Source: Helicobacter pylori_CU (GTDB lineage: Bacteria > Campylobacterota > Campylobacteria > Campylobacterales > Helicobacteraceae). Taken from it: 64,000 nucleotides of DNA. Position 1 is the stretch's first letter. Every line of letters starts with the position of its first letter. The notes under the pieces are model-generated. The model was not told the DNA's origin. It was given only the letters and a program-made list of their open reading frames with translations, and did no database searches. The stretch covers positions 806,001 through 870,000 of the forward strand of contig NC_017733.1 in NCBI RefSeq assembly GCF_000259235.1, read 5' to 3'. The translations under genes were made by a program, and so were the position numbers. Of this stretch, positions 35,718-44,438 are shown one piece after another.

Positions 35718-37286
35718 TTATTTATCTCTGACAAGAGGGAGCTTTTTAATCACACGCTCCAATTCACCATAATTTTTGATATTGTAATTTTTTGTCAATG
35801 GATTTTTCCCATAGCCTTTATTGATTACTGTTACAAGGGCTTTGTCTTTAATGAGCTTAAACTTTTCTGCAATTTCATTAACTCTATACCATCTCAATCC
35901 TGAATTGGTCATGTTAGGATCAATGGCAGCATCAGTCATGCTCAATTTCCCATCAGGTTGAACCACAAAAATAGCAGGTTGGAGAGTGATGTTTTTGAAA
36001 CCAAAATAAGTGAATGTGCCATCATCAAAAATTTCAGAGGGCATAATATGTTTAGAGCGTTTTTCAGGCGCTTGGTAGTAATTGTAGTTTCTAGGCACAG
36101 GGTTTCTTTTTAATGCATTATGCACATATTGAGTCTCTAGCGCCTTTGCTTGATCTAAGATAATTTTTTGTTTTTCTTCTCTTATTTTTTCTTTGTTGAT
36201 AATCTGTTCATTGCTCGCCATCATTACTCTATTGATGTAGGCTGTGGTGTTGAGATTTTCTTGCTTGATCAATTCTCTCTGCCTCTTTGCTTCTTCTCTC
36301 TTTTTTAATTCCTCTTCAATAACGCTAGAAACTTCGTGTCTTTGTGGGTATTCCAATTTGACCGTTAGATACGCTGAAGCAAAATTGTCTTTTTGAGCTA
36401 TCCTCAAAATAAATTGATACAAGGCTTTATTAGTCCGCACAACAAGATTAGTCCTCCAAGCGCTATCGCTAGGAGATAATTCTATGGAATTATCCTCGGG
36501 GCTTTTTTGAGATTTATCTGTCTTAATACTAATTTTATCCTTGGCTCTTTGCTTGATTGTCTCTTCAGCTTGTTTCTTGTTGAGTTCTTCAATTTGTTTG
36601 AGCGCGTTAGCTTGAGCCTGCTCTTGCATGTCCTCTAGTCGTTCCATTTGGTCTAATTCATTTTCTCGTTGTTGCTTGATCAATTCGCTAAGATTTTTGT
36701 TATTGCTCAAATTTTGTGGGTTACTCATAGCGTTAGTGAGATTTTCTAAATTGGCTCTATTTTTTGCACGCTCTTCTTTTCTTTTTTCTCTTTTATCTTT
36801 TTGTGCCTTTTGCGCCTGTTCTTTAGCTTCTTTTTCTTTTTCTAGAGCTTTTTTTTGTTCTTCTAATTCTTTAGGGTCAGGCGCATCTACGATAAGTTTT
36901 TTTGTTTTTAAAAATTCTTGGTAATCTCTTGTCATTAGGGCAAAATTCACTGCTTCTTTTTCAAACATGAGATTACTTTTTACCGATTTAGGTTGAATGA
37001 ATATATGATTAGAATTAGGCACAATACTCCAACCTTTATTGAAACCTGTTGTGATGTAAGAAATAGTTTCATCTTTTTCAAGTTGAATCACAGTAACATT
37101 GTCTAATGAAGTCCAAATCGTGATAGGTTTTTCATCTCCCAAATAAGCAATCTTCTTATTCACCACTTTCACCCTGCCACGATTAAAATTTTTAATGTCA
37201 AGTGCTGCTGCTTCTATTACGCTAGATAAAAATAAATAACCAAGACAGAAACAGCCAACAATTTTTTTAAAAAATGCCTGCTCCAT
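35718..37286 (-). CDS. cagX: CagX, VirB9-like core complex protein
   Basis: 522 aa from ATG 37284-37286 (MEQAFFKKIVG); TTG codons just upstream add two residues but the ATG is preferred. Signal peptide CFCLGYLFLSSVIEAAA. The N-domain has beta structure. A long charged coiled region (~150-270) carries KEKEAKEQAQKAQKDKREK. The C-terminal VirB9 beta-sandwich contains YFGFKNITLQPAIFVVQPDG. It forms the core ring with CagY and CagT and is essential. It lies 14 nt upstream of cagY. Confidence 0.95.
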   Translation of the reverse strand: MEQAFFKKIVGCFCLGYLFLSSVIEAAALDIKNFNRGRVKVVNKKIAYLGDEKPITIWTSLDNVTVIQLEKDETISYITTGFNKGWSIVPNSNHIFIQPKSVKSNLMFEKEAVNFALMTRDYQEFLKTKKLIVDAPDPKELEEQKKALEKEKEAKEQAQKAQKDKREKRKEERAKNRANLENLTNAMSNPQNLSNNKNLSELIKQQRENELDQMERLEDMQEQAQANALKQIEELNKKQAEETIKQRAKDKISIKTDKSQKSPEDNSIELSPSDSAWRTNLVVRTNKALYQFILRIAQKDNFASAYLTVKLEYPQRHEVSSVIEEELKKREEAKRQRELIKQENLNTTAYINRVMMASNEQIINKEKIREEKQKIILDQAKALETQYVHNALKRNPVPRNYNYYQAPEKRSKHIMPSEIFDDGTFTYFGFKNITLQPAIFVVQPDGKLSMTDAAIDPNMTNSGLRWYRVNEIAEKFKLIKDKALVTVINKGYGKNPLTKNYNIKNYGELERVIKKLPLVRDK

Positions 37287-37337
37287 CAACAATTCCCCTT
37301 AAAAAATATTTGTAATTTTAACACAAGAATATAGCGG

Positions 37338-38945
37338 CTAGCCTTTAAACATAGATCCACCAACTCTTCCTATCATTAAGGCATCTCTTTCTCTATCCAT
37401 CCTGCTACCATCCATAGAAACAGAGCTGAAAATGGTATTAACGATCGCATTGACACTCTCAATAATCGTCTCTATGAAACCCTTTAAAATAAATAAAGTG
37501 ATAAGACTCGCAATAGTTGAATCGATACCTAGTCCCCCTTGATTGATGTTCTGTATAGCAACAGAGGGCGTTATGGTCAAATTGAAAGCCAATAATGCCA
37601 AAACACCAAAGAGCAAAATAGGAATAGCTAGAACTAGGATAAACAAATTATTAATAAACCATATCAATATGTTTTTCATAGAATCTTTGAACCAATCTAG
37701 CACGATCAAACATACCGCAATAGGGAACACAATACCGCTAAAAGCCCCAGCTATCAAAGGTTTCACAACCACAGTGCTTATTCTCATAATGATAGTTACT
37801 TGCATGAAAATGGCGAATAAAGAAATACCTGCCACTTGCAAGCCTTGTAACAAACTAGGAGCGTTGTTGCCAACATTAGAAAAAACAGCTCTTACCGCAG
37901 GTAAAATTGAATTAACAGTGTAATTCAGCACTAAATCTAAAGCCCAAAAAAGAACTTGATTCAGCCCAAAAGCGCCTGCTAAACCAAAATAAATAGAATA
38001 AGAGATTTTATAAAGATAACCAAAACCTGCATAGGCGATAAAAGAGACCATCGCCATTTTGAATAATGTCCCCCCAACAAATCGCATGTATTCAAAACCT
38101 ATGTTAATCTGAATGTTACTTGAAATATCTCTCAATTTCATAAAAGAAATAAAAACAAAAATCCCAAAAACAATATAAATCAGGTAAGAAACAAAATCAA
38201 GATATGACCCTTGCCCTATGATAATATCAGGCAGATTGACTACACCATATGCAGGAAGAACAGCAGCGTCCGCTCCTTTGACAACAGATTCTAATGCGGC
38301 AAAAGCAAGCATGGCTGTAGTGTTGTTTTGCAGTTTATTTGCAGTGAATTCTTTACCAATCAGCCAAATTAAACCATCAGCTGTAATATTCGTAGAAGCT
38401 TGAGCGGTTATTGAGCCAATTATTTGTAAAAGAATATTGCCTTTCACATTGTCTTCAACACCGCCTTTGGTAAAATTCTGAATCTTGTTGCTCAAATTGT
38501 CTAGCACGCTATCCATGGATACGTCTATGTTTTTATTTATCAATGCGTTCCAACCAAAATTACAGCCACTTGATGGCGTTAGAGCAAAACCTTGTATAGC
38601 TGTAGCAACACTTGCCCACGCCGATCCCCATAAAGGACCTAAAGTGTTCAAATATTTCACCAGATTGCTAGCGGCTAAACTTGTGGCTAATGGTGTGCTA
38701 AGCGCTTCGATCACACCCTGCCCTGAACTCTTTCCACTCCCTGATGCACCAATAGATGTATAGCCTGTCAAAATATCTGCAAAACTTTTGTTGGTTAAAA
38801 CATAACTCGGTATCAGCATGCAATAAACTGTTTGGTAAATTTTGAGATTTGAAACAATGGGCAAATCAATAGCTTTCAACCAATTAGGAACAATGAGGAA
38901 AAAACTCATGATCGTTGTTAAAAAAGTCCTTTTGATATTGAACAT
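37338..38945 (-). CDS. cagW: CagW, VirB6-like polytopic inner-membrane protein
   Basis: 535 aa with an N-terminal signal-like segment (MSFFLIVPNWLKAIDLP). A periplasmic part extends to ~residue 230. About six membrane helices follow (for example YLIYIVFGIFVFISFM, LFILVLAIPILLFGVLALLAF), as in VirB6/TrbL. It is thought to form part of the inner-membrane channel. The ATG is 4 nt after the cagV stop, so the two are coupled. Confidence 0.93.
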   Translation of the reverse strand: MFNIKRTFLTTIMSFFLIVPNWLKAIDLPIVSNLKIYQTVYCMLIPSYVLTNKSFADILTGYTSIGASGSGKSSGQGVIEALSTPLATSLAASNLVKYLNTLGPLWGSAWASVATAIQGFALTPSSGCNFGWNALINKNIDVSMDSVLDNLSNKIQNFTKGGVEDNVKGNILLQIIGSITAQASTNITADGLIWLIGKEFTANKLQNNTTAMLAFAALESVVKGADAAVLPAYGVVNLPDIIIGQGSYLDFVSYLIYIVFGIFVFISFMKLRDISSNIQINIGFEYMRFVGGTLFKMAMVSFIAYAGFGYLYKISYSIYFGLAGAFGLNQVLFWALDLVLNYTVNSILPAVRAVFSNVGNNAPSLLQGLQVAGISLFAIFMQVTIIMRISTVVVKPLIAGAFSGIVFPIAVCLIVLDWFKDSMKNILIWFINNLFILVLAIPILLFGVLALLAFNLTITPSVAIQNINQGGLGIDSTIASLITLFILKGFIETIIESVNAIVNTIFSSVSMDGSRMDRERDALMIGRVGGSMFKG

Positions 38946-38949
38946 GCTC

Positions 38950-39708
38950 TTATTTCTCTAATGTCTTATTTTTCGCTTCCACTTCTTTAATCTTTCTCAA
39001 AATTTCGCTTACTGTCTGTTCGTTTTGTAAATCCGTGATTTGAATGTCAAACACTTTGAAGCCAAAAGGATTGATGATAAGATTTTCTTGAGAAGAGTTA
39101 CCTCTAGCAAAATCATAATAAATAGTTACTTGTTTTTTAGTAATATATTCATAATTTTCCATCGTATCAGGTGTGATTTTGATGGTAATGAAAAATGTTA
39201 ATCTCGTTAAGGGACTATTTTTGACTTTTTCTCTTTGTATGTTAGAGCTAATGATAGCTTCTGCTCGGACTTTATCCACGAATTGTCTGATATTTTCATT
39301 GAACATTCTCATTGCTTGGGTTTGAAAACTCACATCGCAATATTGCATTAGTTGATCCTTGCGATCCCTCAAAGAATTTTTACTATAACCAAACAGCAAT
39401 GAGACAAATTTTGAAGTTGCGCTATCCACAACAGCTTCAGAATTGACAATTTGCCTAGCATCGGAGCGTTTGACAATTTTAAATTCTCCTGTGTATCGAT
39501 CAATGCCATAAACAAATATATCCGTTTTCTTCAAAGGCATCATCATCACAATACTCGTTACAGCGGCGACATTGAGTGCCATAGAGAGATAAAAAGCCCT
39601 TTTGAAAGTCCTATTGGCCTTATTGAGTTTTGCCAATCTATCAAGGGCTATCACACCCCCAACCAAATTTTCATCAACCAAGACTTCCTCGTTTTTTTTC
39701 CCTAACAT
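38950..39708 (-). CDS. cagV: CagV, VirB8-like inner-membrane protein
   Basis: 252 aa. Short cytoplasmic N-terminus, one TM helix at ~residues 40-60 (AFYLSMALNVAAVTSIVMMM), then a periplasmic NTF2-like VirB8 domain with FFITIKITPDTMENYEYIT. It links inner-membrane and core complexes. ATG 39706-39708 has no strong ribosome site of its own. A 14-codon leader ORF ends 16 nt upstream and may couple translation. Confidence 0.95.
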   Translation of the reverse strand: MLGKKNEEVLVDENLVGGVIALDRLAKLNKANRTFKRAFYLSMALNVAAVTSIVMMMPLKKTDIFVYGIDRYTGEFKIVKRSDARQIVNSEAVVDSATSKFVSLLFGYSKNSLRDRKDQLMQYCDVSFQTQAMRMFNENIRQFVDKVRAEAIISSNIQREKVKNSPLTRLTFFITIKITPDTMENYEYITKKQVTIYYDFARGNSSQENLIINPFGFKVFDIQITDLQNEQTVSEILRKIKEVEAKNKTLEK

Positions 39709-39724
39709 GCGACAGCTTTATTGT

Positions 39725-39769
39725 TTAGTTATTGGTTTGTTGGTTGTAAAATTTGAGAGATTGTTTCAT
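39725..39769 (-). CDS. 14-aa leader peptide upstream of cagV
   Basis: ATG 39767-39769 follows a perfect AAGGAG (39776-39781) by six bases and opens MKQSLKFYNQQTNN, stop TAA 39725-39727. It sits in the leader of the long cagV-to-Cag-beta unit, 16 nt before the cagV ATG. The site quality makes translation likely; whether the peptide or the act of translation matters is unknown. Confidence 0.5.
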   Translation of the reverse strand: MKQSLKFYNQQTNN

Positions 39770-39793
39770 TAAAAACTCCTTAAAATAATCCTA

Positions 39794-39799
39794 ATTATA
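39794..39799 (-). promoter_or_regulatory. cagV operon promoter -10
   Basis: Minus-strand TGCTATAAT predicts a start near 39787 and a leader of ~79 nt for cagV-W-X-Y-Z-alpha-beta. The rest of the interval to cagU (39800-40041) is AT-rich and has no gene I can support. Confidence 0.65.
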
Positions 39800-40041
39800 G
39801 CAAAATTTCTGTAAAAATATATATTTGAAAAACCTTTAACAAAAACCTTTTTGGATAAGGCATTGAACAAAGATTCCTTGATAATCAATGTAAGCAGCGA
39901 ATTGCTTCAAACAAAAAGCAAGATAAAACACGATGCAACTCAAAAAGTAAGAGCGATGAGTAAGCAGTCGTAATCAGTAATGAAATTTTAGAAGCGCCTA
40001 ATTCAAAGAGATAAGACAATCGCAACTCATAGAGAGAATGG

Positions 40042-40047
40042 TATAAT
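40042..40047 (+). promoter_or_regulatory. cagU-cagT promoter -10
   Basis: ATGGTATAAT on the plus strand, an extended -10, predicts a start near 40054, 34 nt before the cagU ATG. A good AAAGGAGC precedes the ATG. Confidence 0.65.
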
Positions 40048-40087
40048 ATCAAAATAAGTTCTCAATTTAATTCTTGAAAGGAGCTTC

Positions 40088-40744
40088 ATGAACGATACAA
40101 CAGAACATCATGGAACCAATCCGCTGAACGCCCCACCACCTAGCAACTCACAGAGCAATGATCTCTTAAATTTGCTAGACTCATTATATCCTAAAGGGAG
40201 TCTAGGGGAGCAAAGATTTCACGAAGCTTTAAAGAATCAAGAAGAGTTGAAAAATATCCTAATAGAAATAGAAAAGCTACCGCAAGAAAAAAGGTATGAA
40301 CTTCTGATGCAGATAGGACAAGCCAAACAAAGAATAATGGAAGCATATGCTCATTCATTCTTAGGATATATAGGGGGACTAGAGCATCTGTTAGGATTAT
40401 GTATGGGTGGGATATTTGTTTTGTTTGCAATCTATTTTGTATTTTTAAGAACTAGCAAAAACATGGAGCTAGTGGAAAGTCTAAAAACAAAACTAAAACT
40501 TCAGTATTTTTACTATGCCTTTGGTGTGGGTGCGGTTTTGTTTTTTGGATTAGAAACAATTAGATCTATTTATGAACTATATATCTTAGGAATTGGTAGC
40601 ATTAACGACAAGGTGCTCTTTGTTTTGAAAAACATTTGCTTCATAGGTATGGGCTATTTGATTTATAAAGTTATTAAGGTTATTGGTATAAAAAATTTTA
40701 TCAATGGTCTTTTCACTTCAAAGAAACAAGGCGGTACAGAATGA
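40088..40744 (+). CDS. cagU: CagU, inner-membrane T4SS protein
   Basis: 218 aa, usual length. Hydrophilic N-terminus rich in N and P, a helical segment ~30-85, then membrane segments at ~100-118 (MGGIFVLFAIYFVFL), ~135-153 (YAFGVGAVLFFGL) and ~182-200. No homolog outside cag-type systems that I can name. Required for CagA transfer in published mutants. First gene of the two-gene rightward unit with cagT, 35 nt apart. Confidence 0.92.
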   Translation: MNDTTEHHGTNPLNAPPPSNSQSNDLLNLLDSLYPKGSLGEQRFHEALKNQEELKNILIEIEKLPQEKRYELLMQIGQAKQRIMEAYAHSFLGYIGGLEHLLGLCMGGIFVLFAIYFVFLRTSKNMELVESLKTKLKLQYFYYAFGVGAVLFFGLETIRSIYELYILGIGSINDKVLFVLKNICFIGMGYLIYKVIKVIGIKNFINGLFTSKKQGGTE

Positions 40745-40779
40745 AACTAATGAAACGAGAGCAATAAGGAGAAACAATA

Positions 40780-41622
40780 ATGAAACTGAGAGCAAGTGTT
40801 TTAATCGGTACGACAATTCTGTGCTTAACTTTAAGTGCATGCAGTAACTATGCGAAAAAAGTGGTGAAACAAAAGAACCATGTTTATACGCCTGTGTATA
40901 ATGAACTGATAGAAAAGTATAGTGAGATCCCCTTAAATGACAAGCTCAAAGACACACCATTCATGGTGCAAGTGAAGTTGCCAAATTACAAGGACTATTT
41001 GTTGGATAATAAACAAGTTGTACTAACTTTCAAACTTGTTCATCATTCTAAAAAGATTACGCTCATAGGCGATGCTAATAAGATCCTTCAATACAAGAAT
41101 TACTTCCAAGCTAACGGAGCAAGATCTGACATTGATTTTTATTTGCAGCCTACTTTGAATCAAAAGGGTGTGGTGATGATAGCGAGTAACTACAATGATA
41201 ATCCTAACAGCAAAGAAAAACCACAGACCTTTGATGTGTTGCAAGGGAGTCAGCCAATGCTAGGAGCTAACACAAAAAACTTGCATGGCTATGATGTGAG
41301 TGGAGCAAACAACAAGCAAGTGATCAATGAAGTGGCAAGAGAAAAAGCTCAGCTGGAAAAAATCAATCAGTATTACAAAACTCTCTTGCAAGACAAGGAA
41401 CAAGAATATACCACTAGGAAAAATAACCAACGAGAAATTTTAGAAACCTTGAGTAATCGTGCAGGTTATCAAATGAGGCAGAATGTGATTAGTTCTGAGA
41501 TTTTTAAGAATGGCAACTTGAACATGCAAGCCAAAGAGGAAGAAGTTAGGGAGAAGCTACAAGAAGAAAGAGAGAATGAATACTTACGCAATCAAATCAG
41601 AAGTTTGCTCAGTGGTAAGTGA
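40780..41622 (+). CDS. cagT: CagT, VirB7-like core lipoprotein
   Basis: 280 aa. Lipoprotein signal with lipobox LSAC (Cys21). A globular part follows, then a long C-terminal helical segment (ILETLSNRAGYQMRQ, LQEERENEYLRNQI). CagT is far larger than classical VirB7 and forms the peripheral part of the outer-membrane core with Cag3 and CagX. Essential for CagA translocation. AAGGAG upstream of ATG. Confidence 0.95.
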   Translation: MKLRASVLIGTTILCLTLSACSNYAKKVVKQKNHVYTPVYNELIEKYSEIPLNDKLKDTPFMVQVKLPNYKDYLLDNKQVVLTFKLVHHSKKITLIGDANKILQYKNYFQANGARSDIDFYLQPTLNQKGVVMIASNYNDNPNSKEKPQTFDVLQGSQPMLGANTKNLHGYDVSGANNKQVINEVAREKAQLEKINQYYKTLLQDKEQEYTTRKNNQREILETLSNRAGYQMRQNVISSEIFKNGNLNMQAKEEEVREKLQEERENEYLRNQIRSLLSGK

Positions 41623-41663
41623 TTGAAAGAAAAGGAGAGTAGATTTTTCTAAGGGTAGAGAGA

Positions 41664-41679
41664 AACGCCAACGGGCGTT
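41664..41679 (+). terminator. Terminator after cagT
   Basis: AACGCC-AACG-GGCGTT, a perfect 6-bp GC-rich stem with a tetraloop, lies 41 nt after the cagT stop and is followed by AGCTTT. The U tract is short. 41680-41821 holds nothing else I can support. Confidence 0.5.
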
Positions 41680-41821
41680 AGCTTTACTTGATAAGTAAGG
41701 CGATCAATTAGGTAATCTTTTTAAAGCACTCATCATTTTTTAATTCTGTCTCTGCCCAAGACAAATATTTTTCAAACTGAATTTTGTTAGTTACACCGAG
41801 ATTTTTTGTTCGTTTTCCATA

Positions 41822-42421
41822 TCAAGCGTTTTGCACTCCTTTTTCTTCCATGTATTTTTCAAGATCAAATTTCATCAGCAAATCCCTAACATAGTCGTTA
41901 TATTGTTCAATGGTTTTTAGATTAGCATAGAAATTCACTTCTTCATCTGTCATCACAAACAATTTCAATAGTGGGAGCTTAGTATCATACAATTCTATTT
42001 GCGAGTCCATTTCTCTAATACTCATCTTGAACATGATGGGCTTACTGAAGAAAGGCAGAAATATTCCAAGAATTGATCGATCAAATTTAGAGAATAAGAA
42101 ATTAGGATTCTCTGCAATCGCATGCAACAGCTCCATAGTCTCACTCTCAAGCAATCGATAAACCTTTTTAAACTTATCAACACCAATGCTTTTGATAACA
42201 GCGCGATAATCTTTCATGTAATTTCTTAGAACCTTATCTAACGCTCCCTTGTTTGTATGCATCTGTTTGAAAAAATCATGCATGGTTTTTATTTGATCTA
42301 TGATTTTCTTTTTTTCATCAGTGTTTAAAAGTTCGTTCTCCTGCAAACTCTCAATAAGTTTTTCTTTCTTATCTTTTGAGTTGGCAATCATTAAGAAGAG
42401 TTTTCGCATGTTATTACTCAT
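41822..42421 (-). CDS. cagS: CagS
   Basis: 199 aa, soluble, all-helical by composition, no signal peptide. Starts MSNNMRKLFLMI. CagS is a conserved island protein with no known function and is dispensable for CagA translocation in published mutants. It stands alone with its own promoter between cagT and cagQ. Confidence 0.9.
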   Translation of the reverse strand: MSNNMRKLFLMIANSKDKKEKLIESLQENELLNTDEKKKIIDQIKTMHDFFKQMHTNKGALDKVLRNYMKDYRAVIKSIGVDKFKKVYRLLESETMELLHAIAENPNFLFSKFDRSILGIFLPFFSKPIMFKMSIREMDSQIELYDTKLPLLKLFVMTDEEVNFYANLKTIEQYNDYVRDLLMKFDLEKYMEEKGVQNA

Positions 42422-42491
42422 ATCGCTCTTGATCCCTTCAATGGATTTGGTTTCTCTTTAGATTGTTCAGATCGTAAAAGTTTATATTGAA

Positions 42492-42497
42492 ATTATA
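42492..42497 (-). promoter_or_regulatory. cagS promoter -10
   Basis: Minus-strand TGTATAAT lies 71 nt upstream of the cagS ATG, predicting a start near 42485 and a leader of about 64 nt. Confidence 0.55.
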
Positions 42498-42663
42498 CAA
42501 TATCTGTTGCGTGAAAATTTCAGAGCGGTCATAATTCAAAGAGCAAAAAACTATTTTTTTAACCATAAAATATTGTTTCAATCACTCTTATATCTATTTT
42601 TCAAAACCTACAAAAAACGCTTTCATAAATAGCCCTAAAAACCGATTTAAAAAGTTTTAATAT

Positions 42664-42740
42664 TATAATTATTTTTAAAAAGCAAGATCAGTTGTAAAAA
42701 TGCGTTACAACTAAAATAAAGAGTTAAGATAACTCATTTT
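42664..42740 (+). ncRNA. Putative small RNA between cagS and cagQ
   Basis: TATAAT at 42664-42669 predicts a start near 42676. The following ~65 nt hold two perfect hairpins, AGTTGTAA(N7)TTACAACT at 42690-42712 and GAGTTA-AGA-TAACTC at 42721-42735, the second followed by ATTTTC. No ORF fits. The strand is opposite to cagS and cagQ. Evidence is structural only. Confidence 0.3.
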
Positions 42741-42860
42741 CAAAAAGGAGTCTTAAGTAATAAAATCATAATGTTCAGCTAGTAATCTATTGCCTTGTTG
42801 ATCAAACAAAGCTTTGCGTGAAAGATGAAAAAATTTCACCTTTAGATAGTTAATACACCA

Positions 42861-43166
42861 CTAGAGTCTTACTTGAGAGACACTCATTTTATTAGTGGTT
42901 TTGTTTGATTTGCTGCTACCAAAACCATTACCAACCAAAGCAGATCCCATGTTTTTGATACTATCGAATCCATTCTTCAGCACTTCTGCCATAAAATTCT
43001 TGATATTGTCCACAGGCAAGTTAAATTTTTTCCCTAATGCTTCATTAAGTCCCATCATTAACATCAGAAAGAACAAAAAATTTAATATCATAGAAAACAA
43101 ATCACTGGATAAACCTGTAAAAAGATTTGTTCCGCCACCCAACAAAGAAGCTAAAATTTTTCCCAT
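42861..43166 (-). CDS. cagQ: CagQ
   Basis: 101 aa from ATG 43164-43166 (MGKILASLLGGG), which has an ideal AAAGGA six bases upstream. An in-frame ATG at 43241 gives the 126-aa version usually annotated, but its first 25 residues lack a ribosome site and overlap another coding-like frame. A hydrophobic stretch LFSMILNFLFFLMLMMGL at ~25-42 suggests one membrane helix. Function unknown; dispensable for CagA transfer. Confidence 0.8.
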   Translation of the reverse strand: MGKILASLLGGGTNLFTGLSSDLFSMILNFLFFLMLMMGLNEALGKKFNLPVDNIKNFMAEVLKNGFDSIKNMGSALVGNGFGSSKSNKTTNKMSVSQVRL

Positions 43167-43177
43167 GATCAGTCCTT

Positions 43178-43357
43178 TTATTTTTGGTTGTGTAAGTTCT
43201 TGCTTGTTCGGATCTCTAATGCGTGTTTTAGTAGGAAGCATTTCACAATAGCATACCTAAAGCTACTAAGAAAATTCTTGAATCTAAGATTACTCATGAG
43301 ATCAAGCGATAAGTAGCCACCAATCGCAAACAAATCAAATATTTTGCCACCAAACAA
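43178..43357 (-). CDS. Possible small protein upstream of cagQ
   Basis: A TTG at 43355-43357, seven bases after AAAAAGGA, opens a 59-codon frame (MFGGKIFDLFAIGG to LHNQK) ending 11 nt before the cagQ ATG. It lies between a good promoter (43386-43391) and cagQ, where a leader gene would be. It overlaps the N-terminal extension of annotated cagQ in another frame. No family recognised. Confidence 0.35.
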   Translation of the reverse strand: MFGGKIFDLFAIGGYLSLDLMSNLRFKNFLSSFRYAIVKCFLLKHALEIRTSKNLHNQK

Positions 43358-43385
43358 GCCATATCCTTTTTGTTTTTATCTCCTA

Positions 43386-43391
43386 ATTATA
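43386..43391 (-). promoter_or_regulatory. cagQ promoter -10
   Basis: Minus-strand TGCTATAAT predicts a start near 43379, 213 nt upstream of the cagQ ATG, so the transcript has room for the 59-codon ORF. 43392-43667 up to the cagP stop is AT-rich with nothing else I can support. Confidence 0.55.
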
Positions 43392-43667
43392 GCAAATTTT
43401 TATCAATATTAATTTGGAAAACCACCACCATATCAAAAACAAATTACTAACACACTAGATGCAGAATTATTTTTAAAAAACGCTCACTTAAATTTAAAAT
43501 CATGGGGTTTTAGGATTTGAATACCAAAAATAGATTGGTTTTTTCAAATAAGCTAGCTTTGTGTATGCGCTTAAAAAGATTTTAGTTTTTAGTCAGTAAG
43601 GTTTTATGCTAATGTTTGGAAATAAAGAAATTTCTCTAAATCAAGTCTTGAGAAATTTTTGAACGAA

Positions 43668-44012
43668 TCATAAGAACCAATTTTGCCATTGAGTCATAAG
43701 TATGATTAGCTTCATTGTGAAATTTGCGTGGCTTAAGAGATAGTATTTGCTTATTATGCTGAGAGAAACGAGTAACAAAAGATAAGTAGTGTAATAAAAA
43801 AAGCTAGGTTTTATTATAAGAGCAAACAAGAATAATATTGGATAAACTAAAATCACCCCTGCCCCATAAGAAAAAAGCGCTATTAAAAAACCTATAACGA
43901 TAGAGCTGATATTGAACAGCCTATAATAAAGGCTGTACTTATCTAAATGTTTGTTGAAAGAATGTTTGAATTGTAAAAAGTTTTGTTTTAATTTGCTAAT
44001 CGGTCGTTTCAT
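43668..44012 (-). CDS. cagP: CagP
   Basis: 114 aa, usual length. Basic N-terminus (~35 residues), then about three hydrophobic segments (NISSIVIGFLIALFSYGAG, VILVYPILFLFALII, YLLLLVSLSIISKYYLL). A small membrane protein with no assigned role, dispensable for CagA transfer. No Shine-Dalgarno precedes the ATG, and the first ~30 codons lie within the likely CncR1 RNA, so translation may be poor or regulated. Confidence 0.8.
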   Translation of the reverse strand: MKRPISKLKQNFLQFKHSFNKHLDKYSLYYRLFNISSIVIGFLIALFSYGAGVILVYPILFLFALIIKPSFFYYTTYLLLLVSLSIISKYYLLSHANFTMKLIILMTQWQNWFL

Positions 44013-44139
44013 TTTGGTTTTGAAAGAACTAGTTCAAGGCGGTGAACCTATAAAGGAGCATAGGAAATAATAAGTATTTTACAAAACCACCTTAATCTAG
44101 CTCAAAATCCCAAAGAATACTCTACTATGCTGATACTAA
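43914..44139 (-). ncRNA. cncR1: Probable CncR1 small RNA
   Basis: An abundant ~213-nt cag sRNA, CncR1, is described from the cagP promoter region. Here candidate minus-strand -10 boxes TTATAT (44146-44151) and TAGTAT (44133-44138) place the start at 44125-44140. A perfect stem ACAGCCT(N7)AGGCTGT at 43916-43936 fits a 3' end ~213 nt downstream. An inner hairpin CCTAT-GCTCCTTT-ATAGG (44047-44064) shows an anti-Shine-Dalgarno loop. Exact ends are estimates. 44152-44389 has no gene I can support. Confidence 0.4.
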
Positions 44140-44389
44140 CATGTGATATAACACAAACCAACGATTTGTTTATTTAATGTCAAACAAAGAATAGAAAACA
44201 CCTATCAAGGAATAAAGGAGTTTCTATCCAAAAAACACAAGTCCATTGTATAAAAATAACCTTAAGAGAAACTTAAAAAATACCAACAAGTCGCATATGA
44301 GCAAGCAAAACATAACACTATAAGACCTAGATTTTACTTACCTTTTGGACATGGAAAAATTTTAATCTATAGTTTTGTGGAAATTGTGG

Positions 44390-44395
44390 TAGAAT
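44390..44395 (+). promoter_or_regulatory. cagM-cagN promoter -10
   Basis: TAGAAT in GTGGTAGAATAT on the plus strand, 44 nt upstream of the cagM ATG, predicts a start near 44402. Confidence 0.45.
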
Positions 44396-44438
44396 ATATT
44401 GATATTTTTTGAAAATTTAAGGTTACAAAAACTATAAG

